Assembly (NCBI RefSeq): GCF_023073335.1
Contig: NZ_JADPJG010000032.1
Span: 186,001-250,000, forward strand
Reading direction: 5' to 3'
Source: Bradyrhizobium sp. 21
Lineage (GTDB): Bacteria > Pseudomonadota > Alphaproteobacteria > Rhizobiales > Xanthobacteraceae
Length of the DNA: 64,000 bases
In this document: positions 6,042 through 15,051 of the stretch, in pieces
Layout: the number at the start of each line of letters is the position of its first letter
Position numbering within the stretch: the first letter of the stretch is position 1
Translations under genes and position numbers: made by a program
The notes under the pieces: model-generated
Database searches by the model: none
The model's input: only the letters and a program-made list of their open reading frames with translations
What the model was told of the DNA's origin: nothing

Positions 6042-8561
6042 CTAGAAATTTGGTCCGAGCGCGATCTTGGTGATCGTGCCGTTCCTGACGCCGATGCGCC
6101 ATTCCGCCGAGCCGTTGGCGAATTGGGCGACATAGATGTCGCTGTCGAGCGCGGTGACACCGCGGAACGAGACCGCGCGTAACGTGCCCAATCGCGTCAG
6201 GATCGCTTGATCGAACGGAAGCTGCTGACGCGTGATATCGGCCACTTCCGGCGTCATGCGATCGTAGTCAGGCTGCCCCTTGCCGACGCCTTCGATATAG
6301 CGGCGCAGCATCTCCTCGCCATTGGCGATCGGAACCGCGCGGCGCGCCGCGCGCCCCGGACGGACGCCGAGGTTCGAGGCCTCGACATTGTGGAAGCGCG
6401 TCTGCCGGCCCGGCATCAGTACCTCCAGGCATCGCCCCGCCTTGTCGGCAATCACCCAGGGATTGTTCACGGAGGTCGTGGAGGCCCAGGTCGCGTTGGG
6501 CCTGACAACGCTCTGCATCCTGCGATTGCCGTCGGCGTCGAGATTGAAGACCTGGATGTCGTCGCCCATCTCGTTATAGACCAGGATCCTGATCGGCGAG
6601 GTGCCCGCGCGGCCACGCACGCCGGCCTCCTCCGAGCAAGGCACGATGCCTCCGAGTTCGTCATTACCGTCGGCCCGGAAGATCACGTCGCCAACCTTGC
6701 CGTCGGGCTCGAGCAGAAGGCGGAATTCGGCGGTGCCGTTCTCGAACTTCGCGCCGTAGATGTCGTAGCCGCCGGGGCCGACACCGCGGAAGAAGATCGA
6801 TTCCACCCCGCCCAGGGCCACGAATGTCGCCTGCGTTTCATTGAGCTGACGGTGGATCTTGGCAGCCAGCGGCGCGCTCATGCGATCGTAATTCGGCGTG
6901 CCGCGGCGCAGGTCCTCGATCCCGTGCAAGATCATCTCCTTGCCGCCGGCCATCGGGACCTGCTCCCGGAATCGATCCGGAACTTCCGCGACCCGGCGAG
7001 CGAAATCGGCTTCGATCGCCTGCGCCACCGCGGCATCCACCCGCGGCGCGAGGCGCGCGCCGAAGACCGCGTTCTGGACCAGAACGCGCGAGACGTTGGC
7101 TTGCCCGTCGCGCAGGAAGATCAGGAGATTGTCGCCATGGATCGAGAAGACATCCGCGCCTTCGGCGAGAAGCGTGGCCCGGCCTTGCACGGTCTCCCGC
7201 ACCTGAAGCCGATCGCCGTCGCGCCGCACGGTGAGCACGCGGTTCGGCGCGACCCTGTACCAGCCAACATATTGATCGAGCGATGCCTGATCGGCAGTCG
7301 CAGTCGGCATCTCGGCAACGCGGACCGCGCGCACGTCGCGGCCATTCATATGCAGCGTCAGCTCGGAGGAGCGACGCTCCGCATCGAGCGGGAACGTGAT
7401 CTCGCCGGACGAGGCCGCGTAGGATGCCGTCCCATCAGTGCCGACCGTCAGACGCAATCTACGCTGCCCGGTGAGCTGACCGTAGAGATCATCGCCCTCG
7501 CGGAAAATGGCGAACACGGAGGCCGGACCCATGGCGTAGAAATTGACGAAGGGACGGTAATGCTGGGCCGGCACCTCTCCGGTATCCGCGGCGAGAGGCG
7601 CCGGATCCGGAGTGCGATAGGCGATCATGCCGGCGGACACGATCACGACCGGTGCGATCGCGGCCGCAATCCACAGCCGCTTGCGCCAACCGACCGCGAC
7701 GGGCATGGCGGCCGCCGCGATGATGCGCTCGACACGAGCGCGTACGGTCGAGGCCCGCGCCATTGCAAGCTCGACCGGTCGCGGCTGTACGATGCTCGCA
7801 AACTCGAGCAGGATTTCCGCATAGGACAGCCGGTCGTCGATCACCTCGATCGCCTCTGCGTCGCTGATGATCTCGGCGAGTTCGGCAAGACGCGCGAGCT
7901 GCCACCACGAGAACGGGCTGAACCAGAACACCGCGCGGTTGAGAGAAGCGAGCAACAGAACGTAGAAATCGCGGTTGGCGACATGCGCGCCCTCATGCGC
8001 GAGCACCGCGAGGCGCTTTTTCGCGTCCCAGCCGGAAAATTGCGGCGGCACCAGAATGGTCGAGCCGAATGTGACGGGACCACCGACGTCGCGACTGACA
8101 CGCACATCGGCGTCGATCATCTGCGGGCCCTGCATCGGCTTTGCCGCATGGGCCAGACGCCAGGTCAAGCAGAGACCGATCGTGAGCCGCAGCAGCAACA
8201 AGCCAGCGACGCTGGCATAGACGATGGTGGCGACCAGCCACCAATTGATCGAGAGCCCGCTCTTCGCCGGCGGCGCAATGGCCGCGCCGGGCGCGGTCGG
8301 CAAGACCGGCTGCGGCGTCTCCAGCATCGACATGTCGGCCGGCAGAAAATCGTCCGGCATGGACACCGGCAGAGGCAACCGCGTGATCGTGAGCGTCGGC
8401 CAATGCATGACGAAAGGCATCGCCAGCGACGCCAGCAGCACGACGACCCACGCCGTCATGTGGACGTGCGGATTGCGCACGCGAAACAAATTGAGACCGA
8501 ACCAGACGACGCCTCCCAGCACAAGGGAGCGCAGTGCCGCCTCCGCCAGAGTTGCGATCAT
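6042..8561 (-). CDS. M56 (BlaR1/MecR1-type) membrane metallopeptidase with duplicated C-terminal domain and VHL-like segment
   Basis: 839 residues. Membrane segments at roughly 10-28, 35-55, 107-131 and 297-315; zinc motif HEGAH at 189-193 and a third-ligand candidate in AEIISDAEAIE (~230-237). This is the BlaR1-type protease that cleaves a BlaI repressor. Instead of a penicillin-binding sensor, the 520-residue extracytoplasmic part contains a beta-rich region (~335-500; VGWYRVAPNRVLTVRRDGD), then two related repeats at ~545-627 and ~749-832 (each with a PxYDRM segment, then FRGV, then DIY and F.NG.AE.R). Between them, ~655-720 resembles the VHL beta domain (VYNEMGDDIQVF, LDADGNR, NNPWVIADKAGRCLEV). 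Start overlaps the blaI stop by 4 bases. The signal sensed is unknown; beta-lactam is not implied. Confidence 0.88.
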   Translation of the reverse strand: MIATLAEAALRSLVLGGVVWFGLNLFRVRNPHVHMTAWVVVLLASLAMPFVMHWPTLTITRLPLPVSMPDDFLPADMSMLETPQPVLPTAPGAAIAPPAKSGLSINWWLVATIVYASVAGLLLLRLTIGLCLTWRLAHAAKPMQGPQMIDADVRVSRDVGGPVTFGSTILVPPQFSGWDAKKRLAVLAHEGAHVANRDFYVLLLASLNRAVFWFSPFSWWQLARLAELAEIISDAEAIEVIDDRLSYAEILLEFASIVQPRPVELAMARASTVRARVERIIAAAAMPVAVGWRKRLWIAAAIAPVVIVSAGMIAYRTPDPAPLAADTGEVPAQHYRPFVNFYAMGPASVFAIFREGDDLYGQLTGQRRLRLTVGTDGTASYAASSGEITFPLDAERRSSELTLHMNGRDVRAVRVAEMPTATADQASLDQYVGWYRVAPNRVLTVRRDGDRLQVRETVQGRATLLAEGADVFSIHGDNLLIFLRDGQANVSRVLVQNAVFGARLAPRVDAAVAQAIEADFARRVAEVPDRFREQVPMAGGKEMILHGIEDLRRGTPNYDRMSAPLAAKIHRQLNETQATFVALGGVESIFFRGVGPGGYDIYGAKFENGTAEFRLLLEPDGKVGDVIFRADGNDELGGIVPCSEEAGVRGRAGTSPIRILVYNEMGDDIQVFNLDADGNRRMQSVVRPNATWASTTSVNNPWVIADKAGRCLEVLMPGRQTRFHNVEASNLGVRPGRAARRAVPIANGEEMLRRYIEGVGKGQPDYDRMTPEVADITRQQLPFDQAILTRLGTLRAVSFRGVTALDSDIYVAQFANGSAEWRIGVRNGTITKIALGPNF

Positions 8562-8950
8562 TCTTTCTTCACTCCCCTCGCCTTCTTCGCCTTGGCCACC
8601 TGGTCGGCCAGCGTTCGCAATTGCTGCTGGTCGAGCATCGCATTGTCCACCATGCCGACGAGGACTTCTTCCATCGAGCCGTTGCAGAACCAGTCGACGA
8701 TCCGCTGGACCGCCTTGGCCGCAACGCGTGAGCGCTCTTCGGCAGCGTGGTAGACATAGGTACGTCCGTCCACCGTGTGGTTAGCATAGCCCTTTTCCTC
8801 GAGCCGGCGCAGCACGGTGCGGACCGTGGATTCCTTCAGACGACGTGATAGCCGTTCGCGCACGATTTCAGCCGTGACGGGACCATGGGCCCAAACCAAT
8901 TGCATGACCTCATGCTCGAGGTCGCCCAGGTCGGGCAAGCGATCGTCCAT
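8558..8950 (-). CDS. blaI: BlaI/MecI/CopY-family transcriptional repressor
   Basis: 130 residues, starting at ATG 8950 (a longer upstream frame is out of register with homology). The winged-helix domain covers residues ~5-75: LGDLEHEVMQLVW, GPVTAEIVRERLS, STVRTVLRRLEEKGY and DGRTYVYHAA, the canonical BlaI pattern. The C-terminal part (LDQQQLRTLADQVAK) should form the dimerisation helices. Such repressors dissociate after proteolysis between the two domains, here presumably triggered by the M56 protein encoded immediately downstream in a 4-base overlap. Operator-like sequence at 8979-8999 precedes the gene, indicating autoregulation. Confidence 0.93.
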   Translation of the reverse strand: MDDRLPDLGDLEHEVMQLVWAHGPVTAEIVRERLSRRLKESTVRTVLRRLEEKGYANHTVDGRTYVYHAAEERSRVAAKAVQRIVDWFCNGSMEEVLVGMVDNAMLDQQQLRTLADQVAKAKKARGVKKE

Positions 8951-8978
8951 GGTGTCTGACCTTGCGGATTGAGTTTCT

Positions 8979-8999
8979 TGTAGCGCTACAGAATGTCGC
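8979..8999. promoter_or_regulatory. Candidate BlaI operator in front of blaI
   Basis: Contains the perfect 12-base palindrome TGTAGCGCTACA (8979-8990), overlapping a second dyad GCTAC-AGAAT-GTCGC (8985-8999) that matches the DUF1800 upstream site apart from one base in the right arm and the centre. It lies 29-49 bases upstream of the blaI start codon, consistent with repressor binding at the promoter. Confidence 0.55.
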
Positions 9000-9084
9000 A
9001 TATACGGCCGCGAGGCACAACGGCGATTCCACCTGAAATGGCATCGCAGTATTGACCTAACCCCGGCCGGCCGGAGCCTTTGGC

Positions 9085-10737
9085 TCAGTAATGCGGCTCG
9101 TACATCTGGGACTGGACCAGGCCCTTGACGTCGTTGGGCGCGGGTCCGTCCGCGAGCCCACGCTGATAGGCGACGTCGGCGACGGCGGCAGCGATGCGGA
9201 CCGAGACCTCGCGGATGCGCGGCAGCGCCGGATAGAGGCTGCCCTGCGCAAGATCGTCTTTGCCCACGCAATCGGCGAGCGTATGGGCGGCCGCCATGAA
9301 CATCTCGTCCGTCACCAGCTTTGAGCGGCTGGCGATGACGCCGAGGCCGACACCGGGGAAGATGTAGGAGTTGTTGCCCTGGCGCGGCACGAAGGTGCGG
9401 CCGTTGAGCTTCACCGGGTCATAGGGGCTGCCGCAGGCAAACAGCGCGCGGCCCTCGGTATAGCGGTAGGCGTCCTCCGCCGAGCATTCGGCCTTCGAGG
9501 TCGGATTGGAGAGCGCGAACACGATCGGCTGCTCGTTGAGCTTGGCCATCGTCTTGAGCACGGTGGGCGTGAAGGCGCCGCCGACCGCGGCGACACCGAT
9601 GATCGCCGTCGGCTTCAGCGTCTTGATCGCGGTGAGGAAGTCGGCGATCGGCGCCTGGTCGGCATGGGCATAACGGAGCTTGTGGCCGGACAGGCCTTCA
9701 CGGCCGCCGACGACGAGGCCGCGGGAATCCACCAGCCAGTTGCGGCGGAGCGCTTCCGCCTCGGAGGCGCCCTCCGCCATCATGGCGGACGTCACGAGAT
9801 CGGCGATGCCGGTCGCGGCCTCGCCGGCTCCAAGAAACAGGATGCGCTGATCCCTGAGCTTGCCGCCGTTGACGCGCAGCGCCGAGAACAGGCCGGCGAG
9901 CGCCACCGCCGCCGTGCCCTGGATGTCGTCGTTGAAGACGCAGGCCTCGTCGCGATATTTGTGCAGCAGCTTGAACGCCGAATGATTGGCGAAATCCTCG
10001 AACTGGATCAGCACACCCGGAAAGGTCTTTCGCGCGGCGACCATGAACTCGTCGACGAAGCTGTCATAGGCCTCGCCCGTGAGCCGCCGCTCGCGCAAGC
10101 CGAGATAATACGGGTCTTTCAGCAGCTCTTCGTTGTTGGTGCCGACGTCGAGCACGATCGGCAGGCAGTGCTCGGGATGCACACCGGCACAGGCCGAATA
10201 GAGCGAGAGCTTTCCGACCGGAATGCCCATGCCGTTGGCACCGAGGTCGCCGAGGCCGAGGATGCGCTCGCCGTCGGTCACGACGATGAGTTTTGCGGGA
10301 TTGGGCCAGTTCTTCAGGATGTCGGCGATCTGGCCGCGATCGCGCGAGGAGATGAACATGCCGCGCGGCCGCTGGTAGATCAGGCCGTATTTCTGGCAGG
10401 CGAGCCCGACCGTCGGCGTGTAGATAATCGGCTGGATCTCGTCGATATTGTCGACGATGACGCGGAAGAACAGCGCCTCGTTGCGGTCGTGCAGCGCGTT
10501 CAGCGCGACGTATTTCTCGAGATCGGTCGGCAGTGTGCGCAGATTGGTGAGCACGCGCTCCACCTGCGTCGCCATCGTCAGCACGCAAGGCGGCAGCAGG
10601 CCGCGCAGGCCGAGCGAGTCGCGCTCCTGTTCGGTGAAAGCTGTCCCCTTATTGAGCAAGGGATCGCGCAACAGCGCCATGCCGTGCGAGGAATCGGACG
10701 ATGTCGAATGGGCGCTGACCCGAGCAGGTCTATTCAC
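9085..10737 (-). CDS. maeA: NAD-dependent malic enzyme (oxaloacetate-decarboxylating)
   Basis: 550 residues, the size of the E. coli SfcA/MaeA class, not the ~770-residue rhizobial Dme/Tme enzymes with a phosphotransacetylase tail. It converts malate to pyruvate, CO2 and reduced dinucleotide. Malic domain: GLRGLLPPCVLTM, YVALNALHDRNEALFF, IIYTPTVGLACQKYG and VTDGERILGLGDLGANGMGIPVG. NAD domain: FNDDIQGTAAVALAG, ILFLGAGEAATGIADL and PIVFALSNPTSKAECS. It could feed pyruvate during growth on dicarboxylates. Monocistronic, divergent from nothing; the next gene upstream is an unrelated binding protein with 147 bases between. Confidence 0.93.
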   Translation of the reverse strand: MNRPARVSAHSTSSDSSHGMALLRDPLLNKGTAFTEQERDSLGLRGLLPPCVLTMATQVERVLTNLRTLPTDLEKYVALNALHDRNEALFFRVIVDNIDEIQPIIYTPTVGLACQKYGLIYQRPRGMFISSRDRGQIADILKNWPNPAKLIVVTDGERILGLGDLGANGMGIPVGKLSLYSACAGVHPEHCLPIVLDVGTNNEELLKDPYYLGLRERRLTGEAYDSFVDEFMVAARKTFPGVLIQFEDFANHSAFKLLHKYRDEACVFNDDIQGTAAVALAGLFSALRVNGGKLRDQRILFLGAGEAATGIADLVTSAMMAEGASEAEALRRNWLVDSRGLVVGGREGLSGHKLRYAHADQAPIADFLTAIKTLKPTAIIGVAAVGGAFTPTVLKTMAKLNEQPIVFALSNPTSKAECSAEDAYRYTEGRALFACGSPYDPVKLNGRTFVPRQGNNSYIFPGVGLGVIASRSKLVTDEMFMAAAHTLADCVGKDDLAQGSLYPALPRIREVSVRIAAAVADVAYQRGLADGPAPNDVKGLVQSQMYEPHY

Positions 10738-10884
10738 GAATTCCCCCAGGGATTTTCTTATTGAACGGCAAGCATTGTCGGCCAGCGCTCCCCTGAGATC
10801 AAGGACGCAGAAAACTCGGGTGCGGATTGTGATCTCGCACCGCAGCGAGATTTTCGCGCGCGACGATAGGTTAACGTCGCGAAG

Positions 10885-11898
10885 CTACTCAGGCTTGATG
10901 TCGGCGGCCTTCACGATCGGCCACCATTTCTCCGTCTCGGCCTTCTGGAAGGCTCCGAGCGCCGCGGGCGACTGCTGGTCGGGCGGAGGAATCTCCTGCC
11001 CCAGTTCGCCAAAACGCTGCTTGACGGAAGCGTCGGCCAGCACGGCGACGATGGCTGCGTTGAGCTTTGTGACGATCTCCTTCGGCGTGTTCTTCGGTGC
11101 CCAGATGCCGTGCCAGTAGGAAATGTAGAGACCGGGCAGGCCCGCTTCGTCGACGGTCGGGATGTCGGGCGCAGAAGCGAGCCGCGTCGGCGACGTCACC
11201 GCGAACGCCTTGATCGCGCCGTTCCTGTATTGCGGCAGCGAGTTCGAGGCCTGGTCGAACATGATGTCGATCTGCCCGGCCACGAGGTCGATCATGGCGG
11301 GCCCAGCGCCGCGATAGGGCACGAACTGGAAGTCGGTGCTGGTCCGCTCCTTGAAGAAGACACCGGCGACGTGGGCGCCTGTGCCGGCGCCGGCTGTGCC
11401 TGCCGTCGCCTTGCCGGGGTTGGCCTTCAGCCAGGCGATCATCTCTTTCAGAGTGCTGGCCTCGAGCGACTTCCGGCCGACGATGAGTTGCGTCCCCATT
11501 GCGACCATTGCGATCGGCTCGAAATCGGCGATGACGTCGTAGGGCAGCTTGAAGATCGCACCGTTGAGCACATGCGTGCCCCAATGACCGATCGTGATCG
11601 TCGTGCCATCCGGTGTTGCACGCGCGACGCGGGCGCCGGCGATGCTGCCGGAGGCGCCCGCAACATTTTCGACCACGATTGTTGTGTGCAATTCGGCGGC
11701 GATGCGTTCGGACAGGATGCGCGCCAGCGTGTCGGTCGGACCGCCCGCCGCGAACGGCACCACGAGGGTGATGGGGCGCGATGGGAAGGGCTGGGCGCTT
11801 GCTGGTGCAGTCCACGCTGCACTTCCGATCAAGGCACAGACGACCATCACATGGCCGCGCAATACATGGCCGCGCAATCCGGCCCACAGCCCCCGCAT
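10885..11898 (-). CDS. Bug/TctC-family periplasmic solute-binding protein (orphan)
   Basis: 337 residues with a cleavable signal peptide (hydrophobic core ending ~residue 35 at ASAQPFPSRP). Bug signatures follow: ITLVVPFAAGGPTDTLARIL, VVENVAGASGSIAGARVARA, the GHWGTHVLNG segment, and PYRGAGPAMIDLVAGQIDIMFDQ. These extracytoplasmic proteins bind small carboxylates for tripartite tricarboxylate transporters. No tctA/tctB is adjacent, so it may serve a transporter elsewhere or act as a sensor. ATG 11898 is supported by GGGAGAGATCG upstream. Two adjacent 15-base copies at 11851-11880 (14/15 identical) produce a short LRGHV duplication in the signal peptide n-region. Confidence 0.9.
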   Translation of the reverse strand: MRGLWAGLRGHVLRGHVMVVCALIGSAAWTAPASAQPFPSRPITLVVPFAAGGPTDTLARILSERIAAELHTTIVVENVAGASGSIAGARVARATPDGTTITIGHWGTHVLNGAIFKLPYDVIADFEPIAMVAMGTQLIVGRKSLEASTLKEMIAWLKANPGKATAGTAGAGTGAHVAGVFFKERTSTDFQFVPYRGAGPAMIDLVAGQIDIMFDQASNSLPQYRNGAIKAFAVTSPTRLASAPDIPTVDEAGLPGLYISYWHGIWAPKNTPKEIVTKLNAAIVAVLADASVKQRFGELGQEIPPPDQQSPAALGAFQKAETEKWWPIVKAADIKPE

Positions 11899-12002
11899 CG
11901 ATCTCTCCCGCGCTTTTTCACCGCCCGCATGTTGTCAACGGGCTGGAGCCGGAGTGAACGCTCCCCGACGGGCAGAGGCAAGTCGGAAATTTTGCGGAGC
12001 GA

Positions 12003-14327
12003 CTACCCTGCCGCTCGACGCGGCGTCAGATGAACGGCGCCATCGGCCGGCGGCGCAATGTGCATCAGGATGGTCTGGGTGGCGGATGCGACCTCGATGC
12101 CGTTCTGCTGAAAGCGCAGCTTCATACGGCGGTTGAATTCACGCTGCACCGGCCAGCGGCCGGCCTCGGTGCAGCGGATCTGGCCGACCATCGACACCAT
12201 GGCGCCGTCGACCTTGTCGATGCCCCAGAGCTCGAGATCGCCCCGGATCAGGCTGCGGAATTCCACCTCGCGCCGCATCTCGTCGACGATATCCTTGAGG
12301 ATCTGACCGGCGCGGTCGGTATCTTCCTTGTAGGCGACGTTGACGCTGACGGACGCATTGCCGGCGCCGCGGCTGGCATTGGTGATGGTCGTGACCGCGC
12401 TGAACGGCACGATGTGCACGGCGCCGTCGCCGGCACGGAGCCTGATGGTGCGAATCGAGACGTTCTCGACCACGCCTGATAGCCCGGAGACGCTGACGGT
12501 GTCGCCGACCTGGACCGTGTTCTCGAGCAGCAGGAACAGCCCGGTGATGAGATCCTGCACCAGCTTCTGCGAGCCGAAGCCGATGGCGATGCCGACGATG
12601 CCGGCGCCCGCCAGCAGCGGCGCGACATTGACGCCGATCTCGCTCAGCGCCGTGAGGCCGACGACGGTGGCGATCAGGCACAGCAACGCCGTTCGCAGCA
12701 TCGGCTGGAAGGTGCGCAGCCGCGCGGCGCGGGCGTAGTGGCCGTCGCGTGACAGCACATTGATCTGGCGGTCCAGCAGCGCGTTGCTGGCTTCCCAGAT
12801 CGCAGCCGCAATGCCCGCGGCGAGAGCGATCGTCACCACCGCCGAGATCAGCCGGCTGCCGATCTGGCCGCCATAGAACCAGACGATGGCGTCGACGCCC
12901 CAGACTTCGAGCACGGCGACCAGGCCGATGAAGGCAATCACGCCGGAGACGATCTTGCGCAGCAGCGGCAGGTAGCGGTTGGCGCGGATCTCGAGGCCCG
13001 GAAAGCGCTGGAGGATCTCCGGCTTGATGCGGAAGCCGCGATCGATCAGGCTCAGCGTCACCATGATGGCGACGCGCGTGATCAGCACCACGGTGATGGT
13101 GCCGACGAAATATTGCAGCAGCAGCGAATAGCCATTGCGGATGTTCAGCGCCCAGACCGCCCACAGCGCCAGGTCGAGCGCGATGGCGAGATAATGCCAG
13201 CCGCCCGCGATGCGGTTGCGTAGTCGCGCCGCGATCCCCTGCCGGTCATCAGGCGCGCGGATGGCTTCGGCCACTTGTCGGCGGCATTGCAGGATGATGA
13301 CGACGATGAAGAGATGCACGACCAGCATCACCATGCGCAGCAGCGCGGCATAGCCGGCGCGATGCAAGCCGAGCAGCAGCGCCACATTGGCAAAGGCGAT
13401 GCCGGACACACCGACGCCGACAATGCGCCGCGCCCAGATCTCGATATAGGCGGCGGTTTCGGCGCGAACCGGAAACAGGCCGTAGGGCCCCGCGACCGCG
13501 CGGACGACACAAATGAGCCAGCGCGAGAAAACATAGGCGTTGACGACCGCGAGGATCACAAGGCGGACGGTGGCGGGATCGCCGATCTCGGTTCCCAAAA
13601 GCGCCGTCGCCACGCCCATGAAGGCGAACACGGGGAGCAGTTCGAGCACCAGACGACCGAGGACGAAGGGCAGCCGCAGCAAGACCTGCCAGGCCCGCGC
13701 AAGGCTGTGGCGGCGCTTGTGCAGTTCCGGCCCTGAAGTGGCCACGGATGATGGCGGATCGGCAATGGGCAGCACCTGCGCAGGCAGATGCGCGGTCTGC
13801 GGCACGCGCGCTTCAAGGAACACCGCTGGACGCCGGATCAGCCGGAAGATCACCCATTCCGCCGAGAGGGCGCAGCCGAACACCAGCGCCACCTTCCAGG
13901 CGATCTCGATCAGGAGATTATAGGCGGCGGGATCGTTGGCAGTCCGCACGATCCAATAATAGAACGCCGGGAAGCGCGTGAGCGTCCGGGCTGCATCAGC
14001 GACCTCGCGTGAGATCTCGCCGATCTCCTCCGATACCGTAAGCAAGAGCTGCGCGCCGAGGCCGTCGGCCGAGAGCGGGATCGGCGATTTCTGCTCGGGC
14101 GCAGCCTGCTGCTGACCGGACACAGTCGCGATCGCGCGCAACGTGTCGATCATCTGTGCGCGCTTCTTGTCGTCCTGGAGCGTTTCCAGCGCGCGCCTGG
14201 CTTCGTCAGGCGACAGCGCGGCAGCACCGTTGGCGGCAGACGCGGCCGGCTCTGCGCGGGCGCCAGGGAGAGATGAGATTGCGAGGAAGAGAGCAGCCAG
14301 AAGCGCGGAGGCAAGCTTATGCGACAC
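12003..14327 (-). CDS. Large MscS-family mechanosensitive channel
   Basis: 774 residues from a GTG at 14327, chosen because AGGGAATCCTC lies just upstream and the protein then opens with a signal peptide (SHKLASALLAALFLAISSLP...ARA). A periplasmic helical region (~25-140; EARRALETLQDDKKRAQMIDTLR) precedes about ten membrane segments. The MscS core is near 560-760: LLAGAGIVGIAIGFGSQKLVQDLITG (TM3), FLLLENTVQVGDTV, VSIRTIRLR and the beta domain, with GDLELWGIDKVDG and RRMKLRFQQNGIEV near the end. Channels of this size (YbdG/MscM-like or MscK-like) release solutes on osmotic downshock. An ATG frame 63 bases farther upstream exists but lacks a ribosome binding site. Confidence 0.9.
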   Translation of the reverse strand: MSHKLASALLAALFLAISSLPGARAEPAASAANGAAALSPDEARRALETLQDDKKRAQMIDTLRAIATVSGQQQAAPEQKSPIPLSADGLGAQLLLTVSEEIGEISREVADAARTLTRFPAFYYWIVRTANDPAAYNLLIEIAWKVALVFGCALSAEWVIFRLIRRPAVFLEARVPQTAHLPAQVLPIADPPSSVATSGPELHKRRHSLARAWQVLLRLPFVLGRLVLELLPVFAFMGVATALLGTEIGDPATVRLVILAVVNAYVFSRWLICVVRAVAGPYGLFPVRAETAAYIEIWARRIVGVGVSGIAFANVALLLGLHRAGYAALLRMVMLVVHLFIVVIILQCRRQVAEAIRAPDDRQGIAARLRNRIAGGWHYLAIALDLALWAVWALNIRNGYSLLLQYFVGTITVVLITRVAIMVTLSLIDRGFRIKPEILQRFPGLEIRANRYLPLLRKIVSGVIAFIGLVAVLEVWGVDAIVWFYGGQIGSRLISAVVTIALAAGIAAAIWEASNALLDRQINVLSRDGHYARAARLRTFQPMLRTALLCLIATVVGLTALSEIGVNVAPLLAGAGIVGIAIGFGSQKLVQDLITGLFLLLENTVQVGDTVSVSGLSGVVENVSIRTIRLRAGDGAVHIVPFSAVTTITNASRGAGNASVSVNVAYKEDTDRAGQILKDIVDEMRREVEFRSLIRGDLELWGIDKVDGAMVSMVGQIRCTEAGRWPVQREFNRRMKLRFQQNGIEVASATQTILMHIAPPADGAVHLTPRRAAG

Positions 14328-14540
14328 GAGGATTCCCTGAAACAATCGATGCGCCGGCGGAGCCGGGTCACCGCCGAAGCACTGCGTCATGTCGGATCGA
14401 CGCTATTCGCCCCCGCGCTGTGTCGGAAGTGGGCCAACGAGACGACATTCTCTTGGCATTTGCCGCAGCGCAGGATCGGGAACCGCGGGCACAGCGGCGC
14501 CGAAACACATCAATTCAATGCGATAGGCGCAAAATCTCTC

Positions 14541-14572
14541 CCGTCATTCCGGGAGTCGGCCCGGAATGACGG
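14541..14572. repeat. REP-like palindrome
   Basis: A 13-base arm CCGTCATTCCGGG (14541-14553) is followed after 6 bases by its exact complement (14560-14572). The CGTCATTCC core is typical of dispersed intergenic palindromes of Bradyrhizobium and Rhodopseudomonas. As RNA it would fold into a very stable hairpin, so it may also limit transcription between the divergent MscS and hydrolase genes. Confidence 0.75.
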
Positions 14573-15051
14573 CGAGGAGGAGGGAGAATCAGAATGTCAA
14601 AGACACGGTCGCGGCGGCCTCGTCGCGGCCATCCGACACGATCGGTGTGATGCAAAATACAGCGCCGGGAAGGTAGGGGCTTTGCCACACTGATGCAGCC
14701 CGCTAAACCTTGTCCCGGCGTGCCGTTCGCGGTTTCTGCCGCTATGCGATAGTCCGAACGAGCTCCATCGCACTTAACGCGGCTGGGTCTGCGGAGGTGG
14801 TGTCATAGACCTCCCCTTGCTCATGAGGTGGACGTTGCGCGTCGCTTGTTTGCGACCATTGCCATGCTCCTCCCGTGACACAAAACTGTCAAGCGGGATC
14901 GATTGCCCGAGGGATCACATTTGAGGACGCGTTCCATCCCACTGCGACAGATTGGCCGCAGCGGACCATGGAATAAATTCCCTTCGACAGCGTTTCTGTC
15001 GGAGAGTCCATCCGCCGTTCCCGCCTTCCATCCTTTTCCAGAAAGCCAGAA
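14573..15051. other. Long intergenic region with two mini-ORFs
   Basis: No conventional gene is supported here. On the minus strand there are two very short frames, each with an excellent Shine-Dalgarno: 14821-14865 (14 codons, behind GGGAGGAGC) and 14774-14806 (10 codons, behind AAGGGGAGGTCT). They may be leader peptides, the remnant of a decayed gene, or chance. The right-hand end should hold the promoter of the plus-strand hydrolase gene. Confidence 0.4.

Noticed and set aside
6207..8753. 848-codon plus-strand frame opposite the M56 gene
   Set aside because: The minus strand encodes recognisable HEGAH and BlaI-coupled protein; the plus frame has the His/Arg/Asp-rich composition of an antisense shadow.
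6042..8950. Beta-lactam resistance by the BlaI/BlaR1-like pair
   Set aside because: The M56 protein has no penicillin-binding domain and no beta-lactamase gene is adjacent; the hydrolase at 15052 is 6 kb away and belongs to a broad family.
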